A stretch of DNA of 36,156 bases from JAGNRR01 sp964612525 (GTDB taxonomy: Bacteria > Bacteroidota > Bacteroidia > Chitinophagales > Chitinophagaceae), in the NCBI GenBank assembly GCA_964612525.1, contig CAZTCQ010000015.1:1-36156 (forward strand), written 5' to 3'. Shown here in pieces: positions 7,907-18,297 of this stretch. The translations under genes and the position numbers were made by a program. The notes under the pieces were generated by a model. It searched no databases, was not told where the DNA came from, and saw only the letters and a program-made list of their open reading frames with translations. Each line of letters opens with the position of its first letter. The stretch's first letter is position 1.

Positions 7907-10900
7907 CTAAGCAAACATATTGTCCTCCAAACTTCTAAAGTCTACCGGCACTAGTTTACTCACACCTGCTTCTTGCATGGTTACCCCATAGATAACATCC
8001 ACTTGACTCATAGTTTGTTTATTGTGCGTCACAATAATAAACTGAGAGTTATTAGAAAACTTTCGAATCATCTTCATAAACTTTCCAACATTCGCATCGT
8101 CCAAAGGAGCATCAACCTCATCTAGCACACAGAAAGGCGCCGGTTTGATTAAGTAAATAGCAAATAGAAAAGCCGTTGAAGTCAACGTTTTCTCCCCGCC
8201 ACTTAATTGCGTAATCGTTTTTGGATTCTTACCTTTTGGTTGAGCATAAATTTCAATACCTGTCTCAGCCGGATCGTCGGGATCAGTGAGTTTCATATCA
8301 CACTGATCGTCCTCGGTAAACAAGGCTTTAAATACCTGAATAAAATTAGTTCGTACTGCCTCAAACGTGTCTAAGAATTTTTGATTCGCACTTTCCTCTA
8401 CTTCTAGAATGGTTTGCAGTAAATTTTCTTTGGCTTGCAATAAATCAGAACGCTGCTCCTCTATAAAATCATATCTAGATTTCATTTCTTGATACGCTTC
8501 CACGGCCATTGGGTTCACTTCCCCCAAATTAAAAATTCGCTTCTTTAACTTTTCAACTCGCTCGGTCAGGCTATCCAAAGACTCTTCTGACTTTCGCTCT
8601 TCGCTTAAAACAGAATCCAAATCCACTTTAAACTCAATATGCAAACGCTCCTTCATAGAAGTGAGCTGCAATTTCATTTCATTCAATTTATCTTTTATTG
8701 AATTCAATAAAGTTTCAGACTGCTCTTTCTGCCTTCTTTTTTTATTCAAAGTCGTTTCGAACTCATTCAATTCATTTCTAAAATTATAGAACTGCTGGTC
8801 CAACTCATTTAGCTGCTTTTCGTCTTTTTCTTTTTGTTGCAACAGCTCATACAACCCTTGCTCCGTCCCTTTCAAAGACTCTTGCGTTACCTCCAGCTGT
8901 TCACTAGTTTCTTTTTTCTGTTCTTCGTAGGTAGTTATTTTTCGTTCGGTTTCTTCTAATTGATGCTGCGTAAGTTTTCGCTCGTGCTCAAGTTCATTTA
9001 GTTTACTTTGTTGCTTCGTCAGTATAATGTTTTGAGTATTATACTCCTCTTGGGTTCTGTTATACTCTGCTTCTGCAACGTCAAATTTCTTTTTACTAGA
9101 CTGCAAGGAATCAAAAGCAAAATTCAATTGTTGTTTCGCTTCTTGGAAAGAACCCTTCGTCAAAGCAATTTTATTATTCTTGTCTTCTATACTTTTTTCG
9201 AGTTGCTCGATCCTATCTTTTGACTGTTCTTGTTGCGTGCTGTAATTGTCTATTTCCTGTTTGTATCGCGCAATTTCAATCTGCTTTTCATTGACTCGCT
9301 GATCTAGTTTTTTAATTTCCTCTTCGTTCAAGTCAGCATTGAACCCCAAAATTTCCTGCTGCAAGGTGTCCATAGCTCCCTTCAATCCACTTGCCGCCGA
9401 TTCCACTAAATTAATTTCATTGCCCAGTGATTCAAGTCGTTGTGTTCGACCAATTTTATTATTTTCAAAGACTCCTTTAAAACCTCCGACTAATGAATGA
9501 TTGGTAGCATATAATTCACCATCATTTTTTAAATAAACCGTATCAGCCACTGGCATGGCATGAATTTCATCTTTGATTACCACATTACCTAGCAAACTAT
9601 TTAAAAGATTTTCATACTTTGCATCTGCCTGAATTGTTTTTACAACCGCCTTGGGGTCATCACTGATAGCATGTTCGCCACTGATTTCTGATAGGATAAA
9701 AAATCCTACCTTCCCCTTCTTATGCTCCTTCAAAAGTTCAACTGCTTTCATAGCAGCCGCGCGATCATCAACCACATAGTAATTGAGATATTTATCTAGA
9801 TAACTTTCAATACAACTAGCATAAACTTCATCCACCGTAAACACATCAGAAAGCAAAGGCGCATCAATGCCCCAATCACTATTCTTTTTTAAATACTTGA
9901 TACTTTCCGGAAATCCTTCTAACTTCTCAACTAAATCACTGATAAGCTGATGTTCATTTTTCTTAGCATCGAGCTTTCTATTTTCATTCATCCAAGCATT
10001 GCGCTGGCTCTCCAATTTTTCTTGCGAATTTAATAAGTTGGTAGCCGCCAACTCTCTTTTCTTCAAGAGTTCTTCTAAATTGCGCTGCTCGTCTTGCAAT
10101 TCTTTCTCGGCAATTTCAAGCTGTTGTTTTGCTCGATTAATTTGCTCATTTTTTTGCTTTCGATCATTGGAAAGCTGTTCAATACTTCTTGTGTAATTGC
10201 TAATTTCACTTTCAGAAATTGCCATCATTTTCTCTGCATCAAATCCTTGAACCTGAAGTTGCTGATGCTCAGCTTGCTTTGCATCGACCTCTTTTTTCCG
10301 CTCGTCGTAAATCTCTCTCTTTTGATCCAGTTGTTTCCGAACAGCATCTATTTTTTCTTTAAAATCATCAAGACCTTCCGTATGTCTGGTGGTGTTTATT
10401 TTATTTTCTTCTAAAGATTTTTTTAAATTCTCTATTTGAACATTCGCCTCTTCTACATTCTTTACGATGCTATCTGCTAATTGCGAGAGATGATCCATTC
10501 GCTGAAGTGATAAACTTTTATCACTTTCTTTTCCGCGAATATTATCTTTTAACTCATTAAATTTTTTCTGTAGCTCTTGCAGCTCATTTTCTTTTTCTAC
10601 TAAACTTAGTTTTCTTTTTTCTAATTCCGCATTCTCCTGAGCGATAGTGCCGTCTAAGGCCAGTATACTATCCACCTCTTCTTTTTGCTGGGTGTTCAAC
10701 GTTTGATACGATGAATTAAAATCTTCCAAAGACGCCTTGGCAAACTCCACACTGGCTTCCTTATAATCACTTTTTATGGTAAGATACTTCTCTGCTTTTT
10801 TAGCCTGATTTTCTAAGGTTCGTAAGTTATTCTTAATTTCAAAAAGCAAATCCTCAATCCGATTAAGATCCTGCTCCGTTGCTTTTAATTTATTTTGCGC

Positions 10901-11428
10901 TTCTTTTTTTCTAGTTTTATAAATCGAAATTCCCGCCGCCTGCTCTAGCATTCTTCTTCGGCTGTTGTCCTTATCCTTGATAATTTCATCCACCATTCCT
11001 AGCTCTATAATGGCATAACTATCGGAGCTCACCCCAGTGTCAAGGAATAAATTATTAATATCCTTCAGGCGACAACTTACATCATTTAATCGATATTCAC
11101 TATCTCCGTTTTTATAAAACTTGCGACCGATCGTTACCGTATTAAATTCGGTGGGAAGCAAATTTTTAGTATTCTCAAAAGTCAAAGCCACCTCGGCCAA
11201 GCCCGAACCAGACCGAGCCTTTGAACCATTAAAAATCAAATCTTGCAGCGACTGAGAGCGAAGGTTTCTAATTTTATGCTCACCAATCACCCATCGTATC
11301 GCATCGACGATGTTGGACTTTCCGCAGCCATTCGGACCCACTATTCCCGTAATTTGATTATCAAGATTGACTACCGTTTTATCGGCAAAGCTTTTGAAGC
11401 CTTTTATATGAAGTTGTTTCAGTCGCAC
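7907..11428 (-). CDS. smc: Chromosome segregation protein SMC
   Basis: A 1,173-residue SMC ATPase, the core of the condensin-like complex that compacts and separates chromosomes. Walker A GPNGCGKS is at 31-38; two long coiled coils flank a hinge at roughly 500-680; the C-terminal head has the ABC signature LSGGEK at 1075-1080 and Walker B with VLDEVD near 1101-1106. The length is normal for the family. The start is a GTG at 11428, fixed by an in-frame TAG nine bases upstream and by the standard family N-terminus (RLKQLHIKGFKSFADK). The partners scpA and scpB are not in the window. The 190 bases upstream, before ogt, hold no gene; this stretch probably carries the smc promoter but I see no clear -7 match. 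Confidence 0.98.
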   Translation of the reverse strand: MRLKQLHIKGFKSFADKTVVNLDNQITGIVGPNGCGKSNIVDAIRWVIGEHKIRNLRSQSLQDLIFNGSKARSGSGLAEVALTFENTKNLLPTEFNTVTIGRKFYKNGDSEYRLNDVSCRLKDINNLFLDTGVSSDSYAIIELGMVDEIIKDKDNSRRRMLEQAAGISIYKTRKKEAQNKLKATEQDLNRIEDLLFEIKNNLRTLENQAKKAEKYLTIKSDYKEASVEFAKASLEDFNSSYQTLNTQQKEEVDSILALDGTIAQENAELEKRKLSLVEKENELQELQKKFNELKDNIRGKESDKSLSLQRMDHLSQLADSIVKNVEEANVQIENLKKSLEENKINTTRHTEGLDDFKEKIDAVRKQLDQKREIYDERKKEVDAKQAEHQQLQVQGFDAEKMMAISESEISNYTRSIEQLSNDRKQKNEQINRAKQQLEIAEKELQDEQRNLEELLKKRELAATNLLNSQEKLESQRNAWMNENRKLDAKKNEHQLISDLVEKLEGFPESIKYLKKNSDWGIDAPLLSDVFTVDEVYASCIESYLDKYLNYYVVDDRAAAMKAVELLKEHKKGKVGFFILSEISGEHAISDDPKAVVKTIQADAKYENLLNSLLGNVVIKDEIHAMPVADTVYLKNDGELYATNHSLVGGFKGVFENNKIGRTQRLESLGNEINLVESAASGLKGAMDTLQQEILGFNADLNEEEIKKLDQRVNEKQIEIARYKQEIDNYSTQQEQSKDRIEQLEKSIEDKNNKIALTKGSFQEAKQQLNFAFDSLQSSKKKFDVAEAEYNRTQEEYNTQNIILTKQQSKLNELEHERKLTQHQLEETERKITTYEEQKKETSEQLEVTQESLKGTEQGLYELLQQKEKDEKQLNELDQQFYNFRNELNEFETTLNKKRRQKEQSETLLNSIKDKLNEMKLQLTSMKERLHIEFKVDLDSVLSEERKSEESLDSLTERVEKLKKRIFNLGEVNPMAVEAYQEMKSRYDFIEEQRSDLLQAKENLLQTILEVEESANQKFLDTFEAVRTNFIQVFKALFTEDDQCDMKLTDPDDPAETGIEIYAQPKGKNPKTITQLSGGEKTLTSTAFLFAIYLIKPAPFCVLDEVDAPLDDANVGKFMKMIRKFSNNSQFIIVTHNKQTMSQVDVIYGVTMQEAGVSKLVPVDFRSLEDNMFA

Positions 11429-11617
11429 AGTTCTCTAGATTTTGCTGTGAAAATACCTCTTTGCTCCCATAAAGTGAGGCAAAAAATCCGAGCAAAACCA
11501 AATCGTGCATAAGATGTGAGTAGCGTACAAAAATGTGAATTGAATGTGCTTAAACCTATTAATTTGTCAATAATTCGATTAGATATCTTGATAACCTTGA
11601 GGATAAAATTCAAAAGA

Positions 11618-12142
11618 TTAAAATAATGTGAGTTGTGACTGCGAACCTTCCAAAAACAAAAGTTTCTTTTTCGCAGACAAACCACCGGCATATCCTACCA
11701 AGCTACCATTAGAACCTACGACTCTGTGACAAGGAATAATGATCGAAAGAGCATTGGCACCGTTGGCATTGGCCACGGCACGAATAGCAGCTGGCTTGCC
11801 ATACTTCATTGACAGTTTTTTATAGGTCGTGGTTTTTCCAAAAGGAATTTCACGTAGTAAGGTCCATATTTCAATTTGGAACTTACTTCCTGCCAAAACT
11901 ATGGGTAGTTCAAAATCAATTCTTTTGGCTTCAAAATATTCATCGAGCTGCTTTTGAGCCAGTTCAAGAACTGGTGTTTTTCTTTGTTTAAACTCCGCTT
12001 TAAAAAAAGTTAGTACTCGCTTGTCAATCTTCTCTCGGTTCTTTCGATTTTTCCAATCGCAAATACACAATTTACCATCAACGGAACCAAGGACTAAGAT
12101 GCCAAAAGGGGATTTATAATATTGACGATAGACAGTTTTCAA
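11618..12142 (-). CDS. ogt: Methylated-DNA--protein-cysteine methyltransferase
   Basis: A 174-residue suicide DNA-repair protein that moves the alkyl group from O6-alkylguanine or O4-alkylthymine onto its own cysteine. The acceptor motif IPCHRVV places the active cysteine at Cys138; the helix-turn-helix with the arginine finger (AIRAVANANG) lies just before it. Length agrees with the short Ogt type rather than the Ada fusion. The start appears to be TTG at 12142: an in-frame TAG lies nine bases upstream and no ATG exists before the conserved domain. A near-consensus -7 element (TATCTTAG) sits six bases upstream. Confidence 0.95.
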   Translation of the reverse strand: MKTVYRQYYKSPFGILVLGSVDGKLCICDWKNRKNREKIDKRVLTFFKAEFKQRKTPVLELAQKQLDEYFEAKRIDFELPIVLAGSKFQIEIWTLLREIPFGKTTTYKKLSMKYGKPAAIRAVANANGANALSIIIPCHRVVGSNGSLVGYAGGLSAKKKLLFLEGSQSQLTLF

Positions 12143-12148
12143 TGCTAG

Positions 12149-12156
12149 CTAAGATA
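12149..12156 (-). promoter_or_regulatory. Possible -7 element of ogt
   Basis: The minus strand reads TATCTTAG, one mismatch from TAnnTTTG, six bases before the TTG start of ogt. Confidence 0.3.
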
Positions 12157-12173
12157 AGCCTCACTGATGAAGA

Positions 12174-12201
12174 AAACCCACCTTTTTTCAAAGGTGGGTT
12201 T
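12174..12201 (-). terminator. Intrinsic terminator of the giant T9SS protein gene
   Basis: A perfect 12-bp stem (12174-12185 with 12190-12201; CCCACC pairs with GGTGGG) with a 4-base loop, followed on the minus strand by a T-rich tract. It lies 23 bases after the stop at 12225 and separates that gene from ogt. Confidence 0.85.
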
Positions 12202-12224
12202 ATTTAATTATTAATCAGTTTTTT

Positions 12225-13364
12225 CTACTGCTTCGTAAATTTCACAAAGCCAGCTTCACCAGTATCTACATCTTTATATCGTAAAATGTACGTACCACTA
12301 GCCAAACTTTGTGTAGACAATACTGTGCGATTATTGCTCTTGTTCAGTTCTGCGGTTTGACTGTGTAAAACTCTTCCTGACAAGTCCACCAATTCTATAC
12401 GTAAGAAATGATCCGCAACATCTTGATCTAAATCATACACAAAATTCAATTCAGTTGTCGTCGGGTTTGGATATACCATCACATTTCCGTCCTGAACCGC
12501 ACGACTGCCAATATGAACAATTTTATTATGAGCCGTTTTATCTCCGTTCAAATCTATCATACGTAATCTGTAGTAATCTGATGAAGAAGGATCTTCATCC
12601 GTTAAGCGAAGCGTTCTCTTTTCGCCAAACACATTTTTAGCGGCCACGCTGCCTACTAAATTCCACTGCTGTTGATCTTTACTCACGAATAATTCATACG
12701 ACATCAAGTTTTCTTCATTACTCACTTCCCATGTCAATTCATTGGTGCCGTTCGACAATCTTGAACCAGTAAAATCAAGTATAGTAACCGGTAAAATAGT
12801 GTTACAAATAAAATTCTCACTCGTAACACTTTCACAAACACATTGCTCAGCATTATTATTGATCGGCGTTCTGCGAATCACTGTCACCACTCCCTGTCTG
12901 GCCGCTAAACTATCGGGCAAGGTCAATGAAATATTCGGTATCGTAAGACAAGCGTCATTACCCGGTATAGCCATTGTAGTTGTTTCAGTATGAATCAAGG
13001 TATCGCCTACCGAGTAATCTAAACTTCCGTCACGATCTACATAAATTTCAACAGTAGTTTGAGTAGAAGCAGGTACTGTCGTTCCACTTGCATTACAAAT
13101 ATCTAAATCTCCAGACATTGTGTAAAGACCCTCTCCTGAAACTCCACAACCGGCATTCGTCATGCTAGCCGTAAGCTGAGGTAAATCTATTTCAAGACCT
13201 TTCGTCCCTCTACCATTAATAGATAACACACTACACGTCTGACCATCACACGTTACTTGACTTCCGCTTCCTGTCGTAATTACAAAATCACTAAAGGCTT
13301 GGTTACAACCTTGGAAAGTTGAGTAATCAAAGCTGACATCAAAGTAAAACTTAATAGAATCTCC
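12225..13364 (-). CDS. C-terminal part of a giant secreted protein, with T9SS type A sorting domain
   Basis: This frame is open from the assembly gap (13364) to the stop at 12225, so it is a 5'-truncated fragment and not an independent gene starting at the GTG near 13229. The last 75 or so residues form a type A T9SS C-terminal sorting domain: a YPNPTTTELNF motif, a central DLSGRVL and an LASGTYILR segment, ending in a Lys-rich tail. Such domains direct passage through the outer membrane via the type IX system and are then cleaved. Before it lies a fibronectin-like segment (LTWEVSNEENLMSYELFVSKD) and Cys-containing beta-rich sequence with a DRDGSLD calcium-type loop. Joining it to the right-hand fragment through the 55-base overlap gives one uninterrupted frame of 1,765 residues. 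Confidence 0.9.
   Translation of the reverse strand, partial: GDSIKFYFDVSFDYSTFQGCNQAFSDFVITTGSGSQVTCDGQTCSVLSINGRGTKGLEIDLPQLTASMTNAGCGVSGEGLYTMSGDLDICNASGTTVPASTQTTVEIYVDRDGSLDYSVGDTLIHTETTTMAIPGNDACLTIPNISLTLPDSLAARQGVVTVIRRTPINNNAEQCVCESVTSENFICNTILPVTILDFTGSRLSNGTNELTWEVSNEENLMSYELFVSKDQQQWNLVGSVAAKNVFGEKRTLRLTDEDPSSSDYYRLRMIDLNGDKTAHNKIVHIGSRAVQDGNVMVYPNPTTTELNFVYDLDQDVADHFLRIELVDLSGRVLHSQTAELNKSNNRTVLSTQSLASGTYILRYKDVDTGEAGFVKFTKQ
13310..13364. repeat. Left copy of a 55-base duplication flanking the assembly gap
   Basis: Bases 13310-13364 are identical to 13465-13519. The copies abut the two ends of the N stretch, one ending exactly at the gap and the other beginning exactly after it. 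This is what an unmerged overlap between contig ends looks like. Confidence 0.95.
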
Positions 13365-13464
13365 NNNNNNNNNNNNNNNNNNNNNNNNNNNNNNNNNNNN
13401 NNNNNNNNNNNNNNNNNNNNNNNNNNNNNNNNNNNNNNNNNNNNNNNNNNNNNNNNNNNNNNNN
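13365..13464. other. Assembly gap of exactly 100 N
   Basis: A run of 100 N, the conventional placeholder for a gap of unknown size. It sits inside the giant secreted protein gene and breaks its reading frame: gap plus one duplicated 55-mer is 155 bases, which is not a multiple of three. Removing those 155 bases restores the frame. Confidence 0.98.
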
Positions 13465-13519
13465 CTTGGAAAGTTGAGTAATCAAAGCTGACATCAAAGT
13501 AAAACTTAATAGAATCTCC
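13465..13519. repeat. Right copy of the 55-base duplication
   Basis: Identical over all 55 bases to 13310-13364; identity does not continue past this point because the left copy ends at the gap. See the gap entry for the consequence on the gene. Confidence 0.95.
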
Positions 13520-16500
13520 CGTAGTTAAATTAGGTGTCATGGGCCAGCTATAACGCAACTGTCCATTTCCTACATCTACTGGGCCAAATGGACCAACTGT
13601 CGGTTGATTTAACTGATTTGCTGCCGCAGAAGAATAACTATTGTAAGTAACCCCTGGAGGAACTACTACGAAAATACTATCTCCAACTTGCGTTGTTTGA
13701 CTTACCTGATTAATAGCTAGGTCTACGTAGAAATTAAATAAACTACTTGTCGCACAATCTCCAATTGTATCCATACGACCCACAGGTGTGGTTGTGTAAC
13801 CAGGATTTGCCGCTTGCGTAAATACTACAGGCGGAGATTCTTTATTAATCGTCGGTAAAAAGTCTCCACAAGCTGATCTTGAATTATAAATTACTGTAAT
13901 CTGATCTCCACTTGAAGCTCCGCAAGAAGTGCTCAAAGGAACTTTTATCTTCAAGGCCTTGGTAGTGGTGTCATAAGAACCACTGATCCCTTTCGTTAGT
14001 GAATCATCTAATAGATTATAATCAATTGTCATTAACTGTCCGAGTACGCTAATCGCACCAGGATTACTCGGAGCTCGATAACCCGTACCAATTGGATATT
14101 CTATTTGAATATTTGGTTGGTCTAAGTTAAAACCAAAAGGTATCAACCAGAAATTATCTAATTTAGATATGTCACCCAATTGCGTACTATTTAAAGTAAG
14201 TTCTACATCAAATGGTGCACAAAATGCTACTGTATTATTTCCGCCATTCCAGTTTACTTGGAAGTCAGCATCTGTTCCAGTGGGATAACTAAAGGCTATC
14301 AATGTATCCGTCTCATAACATAATGAAGTGTCAAAAGCTGTTGGGTAACCCGTACAACCATAACCACTGTGAACCAATAAGCGCACCGTATCACAAGTAG
14401 TTAATTCACCAGATATTGTATAGTTCTCGCTACTAGATCGTGCATTCGTTCCTACATGATAAAAACCATTTAACTCTTGCGGAATATTTGAAACTCCATT
14501 ATATTCAATTTTCTGATTTAAGAGATTACCACCCGATAAAGTTTCTATAAAGAACCATGAATTCAAAGCATCTAAATCAGACGATCCATTATTTAGGACA
14601 ATATTCCAACTAGCTTCATTATCAAATAAAGCAATGGTTCCACCTCCCGTAGTAAACGGTATGGGTGCTGAGTATGGGAAATTCACTAAAGCAGAGCTGT
14701 CTGCATTACCACCAGGGGCTGTATTGCCATAATTATTAGCATGATTGTAGGTAGCTGGTATATTAACTCCATTACCAGCAACTGCCACTCCAAAACGAGT
14801 TGGAATCGTAGTTCCGGGTACGGCATCACAGGTAGGATCTACACTAAAGGCAAGTTGCGCTGTACTTTCCACTTCGTCTTGAGGAACTATTGATCCACCA
14901 AAGGGTGTGTAAAGGCTTTTTAAATTACTGAACACTAAATGTTCACCAACTCTTGAAACCAAAGCGTCAGGAATCACAATGCCATTGGAATTTGCTCCAC
15001 CGGTTGTTCCATCGTTTAATCGTGCACTTCCTGGACGATATTCTAATGTTGGGCTAATTCTAACAAAGAAAGAGTCAACTACATCCATCCAACGATATTC
15101 ATATGGGAACCAAACATTACCTGCTTGCACATTGGTGTATCTTCTAAAATTAAATTCTAAAAGATTGTTACAACCAGTAATTGCTTGTGGTTGTGGGTTT
15201 CTTAAAAAGGCACTGCTGTACATATTGTAAATCTGCATATAGTCATTATAACGATCACAAGTGTGACGCTCACCATTTATACTATCAACCGTAGCATAAG
15301 TTTGAGCTGGAGTAGCGGTATAACTAGAATAAACATCATTATCCGTTACTAAATTTTTGAAGCCGCCATTATCCAAAGAACCATTAGCAATGTAAAGTGC
15401 CTCCACAACTATACTATCCCCACCTGTCCACGCACTTTTACAAGTACTTAAATCATAGGTAGCAATTTGACCCATTATGATGGGAGATACTGTACAATTT
15501 ATTGGTGTTCCTCCACCATTTGGATAAACTAGAACCGAGGCATTTGGCAAAGCAGTCAAAGCCGTAGTAGCTGTGTTGAATCCACCACTTGGCGTCTCTA
15601 AATCTACTTCGATAAAAGTAAAAGGAAAATCCAGTCCAACATTTGGGTTTGCCGGTTCTACGTTCGGATTTACATAGATTTCCCAACGACCCATGAGGGT
15701 GTCTCCATTTACCGCATGATGAACATTAATTCTGCTCGAATCAATGGCTCCATCTGGTTTACCATTATTATCCGAATCACCGAGTCCTAAATTAATTCTC
15801 GTTAAACTAAACTTCCTTGGTGTTGCTCCTCCCGTAGGACAAGGCATTGGGCAATGAATTGTGTATGTGTTACTGTTACAATGACTGGGCCAAAAGGCAG
15901 GATTGGCACAAGTAGTATCATACCATGTTCTGTGGCCAAAATTTATTGTTTTAGTACCGCCACCATCGACGCAAGAGGCAACCATTGGAATAGTCAATTG
16001 AGTACCTGCCCAACTTACGTTTGGAAGCAATTCAATAAACAAGGTGTCATTCTGAACAAAATTATTCAAGTTAGCAATAGGTGTGCTTGTTCCAAGACGC
16101 TCTAAAGTAGGCGTCCCATTTATTGATAATCCTTTACCTGCCAAAGGAACGTACCAATAACTTCTACCATCTACCGCATCTTTTGTACCTGCGCTATATC
16201 TTGAATAACCAACCAACAAATTAAAGGTTTGCCCATCAAATAAATCGGTTGGCATTTCGGAAGTGTTATCTAAAAGAACAATAGTCTTATTAAATATATT
16301 TTTTATGGCCCTGTTATAGTTAGTTGTTCCGCATGGGCCTTGATAATCTAAAGCAGAAGCAAATTTCACCCAAGGATAATTACCTTGACATGCACTGTAA
16401 CAACTTACATTTTCCGAGTAAGTATCGAACTCTATATAAACAGTATCTCCTGCTGGAATAGCTATCCCCATTAAATCAGCTTCTATATTTCTACTTCTGA

Positions 16501-17677
16501 CATAATTACTACAATTAGAAGTTTTTATTGTTGTGTTAGTACCAATAGGATTGTAGTTTGAAAATATTCCTATTGAATCTCCATTCGAATTTCTTAAGAT
16601 CCAACCAGCAGTATCAATCACATTATGACCTTCTCCACTACCCGGAATATAAGTTGATAAAGTAAGTTTCAAATTAATTGCATCTCCATTTCCACTGTTG
16701 ATTATTCTAACTTGTTGCTTAACTGAGTTATTTGATCCCCAACCATCATCACCATTGAAACAGTAATTCAAATCAACTTCGGGCATGGTCACATTTAAAT
16801 TAGGTACATCATTGGGGATTATCACATTACTTGGTGTGGGACTTGTAATCTCACAAATATTCCCATCACACCCCCAATTGGCTTGAACAACTCGAGAAAT
16901 ATCAGAACAACAATTGATAGTAACTGTGTAGGTTACTTGCAAATCTTCATTATTTTCCCAGCGACCATCATTATCTCCAAAGGTTGAAAATAACCCTTTG
17001 GGAATAATCAGTGTATCACCACTCAAACTACCCTTGTCTGGTGCCGATATTGAAAGACAAGACGTCTCGTTCACCAAAAGTCTTACTTCTAAATCATTCG
17101 TAGAGCTATCTAAATATCCCAAACCAGCATTTCGAATAGTAACTGTTTGTTGATAGCTAGTTCCTATTCCTCCATTAAAATTTTGATTGGTTATGCCTAC
17201 AATATTTAAAGTAGCCGTATTTACGTTAACCGCATTCAAACCGAACGGACTAGAGGTTCCGCCGGCAAAACTTAGCGTAATAGGAATAGGAATAGAATTT
17301 CCACTCACACCACATTGCGTATGTACTCGATACGTGAAAGAAATATAATCGTTCGGAGGAATGGAATCAAAACTAAAATAAGGTCGGCTTAAATCTGAAA
17401 TATTTGATTCTACCACATTTTTTAATCCTGTTGCCGTTGTAGTTTCTTGTAGACTACCGCCAATATACTCTACCCCTGTTGGTAAATCAATATCCAGAAC
17501 ATTGTTTAATAAAGTGGTTGTAGTAGGATTAAAAATATAAACAGAGAATGTAGTATCGCCACATACGTTCATGTCAGTTACACTTGTTGTCGGGCCGCTG
17601 TTTGCGTACCATTGCACCTGTGAATAACCTAGGTAAGAACAAAACAGAAGGATGGTAAATATTAATATTTTTTTCAT
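13465..17677 (-). CDS. N-terminal part (about 80%) of the giant secreted repeat protein
   Basis: A signal peptide (MKKILIFTILLFCSYLGYSQ) is followed by about 1,380 residues rich in Asn, Thr, Ser and Gly, with spaced Cys residues and beta-strand-like blocks resembling DUF11-type conserved-repeat domains (for example a predicted strand group ending in ISFTYRVHTQCGV near residue 120 and a later block beginning CNNLLEFNF). A DSDNNGKPDG loop near residues 633-642 looks like a calcium-binding thrombospondin-3-type motif. No catalytic domain is recognisable. The frame enters the N gap and continues in the fragment to its left, which supplies the T9SS sorting domain. The product is therefore probably a cell-surface or released structural or adhesive protein; that function is inferred only from architecture. 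The ATG follows a weak -7 element and an unusually AT-rich leader. Confidence 0.88.
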
Positions 17678-17697
17678 TATTAAGTATTTATGAAAGA

Positions 17698-17705
17698 CGA
17701 AGGTA
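17698..17705 (-). promoter_or_regulatory. Possible -7 element of the giant protein gene
   Basis: The minus strand reads TACCTTCG, one mismatch from TAnnTTTG, 20 bases before the ATG. The region 17678-17843 between this gene and secG is extremely rich in A and T and has no ORF. Confidence 0.3.
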
Positions 17706-17843
17706 ATACATAAAAATATTATATAATTATAATTTATAATTTAATAACAATTATAAGTCAATAAATTATATAATTCAAAATGTATATACCAATGAACTTT
17801 AGCCAAGGAATGACTCGCTTAGATGGTACTTCATTTGTAAGAA

Positions 17844-18293
17844 TTACTCAGGATTGGCAGGAGTTGAACTAGCCGCATCACTACTAGCTTTGGGCAAAGG
17901 TGCCTCAGTTGTACTAGCTGGTGCGCCAGCGGCTCCGCTAGCTGGGGCAGTTCCTGCAGGAGCAGAATTTCCGACTGGTGCTGTATTCACAGGGGGTGCT
18001 TGGATAGGTGCTGTAGTTGCTTTTAGCGGTTTACCAGCTTCATTTCCGGTAGCAGCGGAATTTGTTGGCTTGTCCATCAATACAAATGAAAGTAATACGA
18101 TACCCGCCAAAGCAGCCATACTCCACCAAGTAACTTTTTCTACGCCCTCGGCGCTTTGTTTGGCACCCATTACCTGGTTACCATACCCTCCAAAGGATCC
18201 AGAAAGCCCACCGCCTTTAGGATTTTGAATTAAAACAAAAAATGACAAAACAATACAAATCAGTATTATCGCTATTAATAGTATTACGCTCAT
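17844..18293 (-). CDS. secG: Preprotein translocase subunit SecG with a long Ala/Pro-rich tail
   Basis: SecG assists SecYE in moving proteins across the inner membrane. The first 75 residues are typical: helix 1 at about 3-22, the conserved loop FVLIQNPKGGGLSGSFGG, and helix 2 at about 54-73. Residues 76-149 form a low-complexity tail of Ala, Pro, Thr, Ser and Gly that is longer than in ordinary SecG proteins of about 75-115 residues; its bases are much richer in G and C than neighbouring genes. The start lies four bases after the stop of the upstream TPR-like gene, so the two are cotranscribed. Confidence 0.95.
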   Translation of the reverse strand: MSVILLIAIILICIVLSFFVLIQNPKGGGLSGSFGGYGNQVMGAKQSAEGVEKVTWWSMAALAGIVLLSFVLMDKPTNSAATGNEAGKPLKATTAPIQAPPVNTAPVGNSAPAGTAPASGAAGAPASTTEAPLPKASSDAASSTPANPE

Positions 18294-18297
18294 ATCT

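Noticed and set aside
13229..13364. A separate gene starting at the GTG near 13229
   Set aside because: The frame is open and in register up to the gap and joins the larger fragment; the GTG is an internal Val codon.
17854..18228. Open frame of 124 codons on the plus strand opposite secG
   Set aside because: It is a composition shadow of the GC-rich Ala/Pro tail and SecG core; no promoter, no family resemblance.
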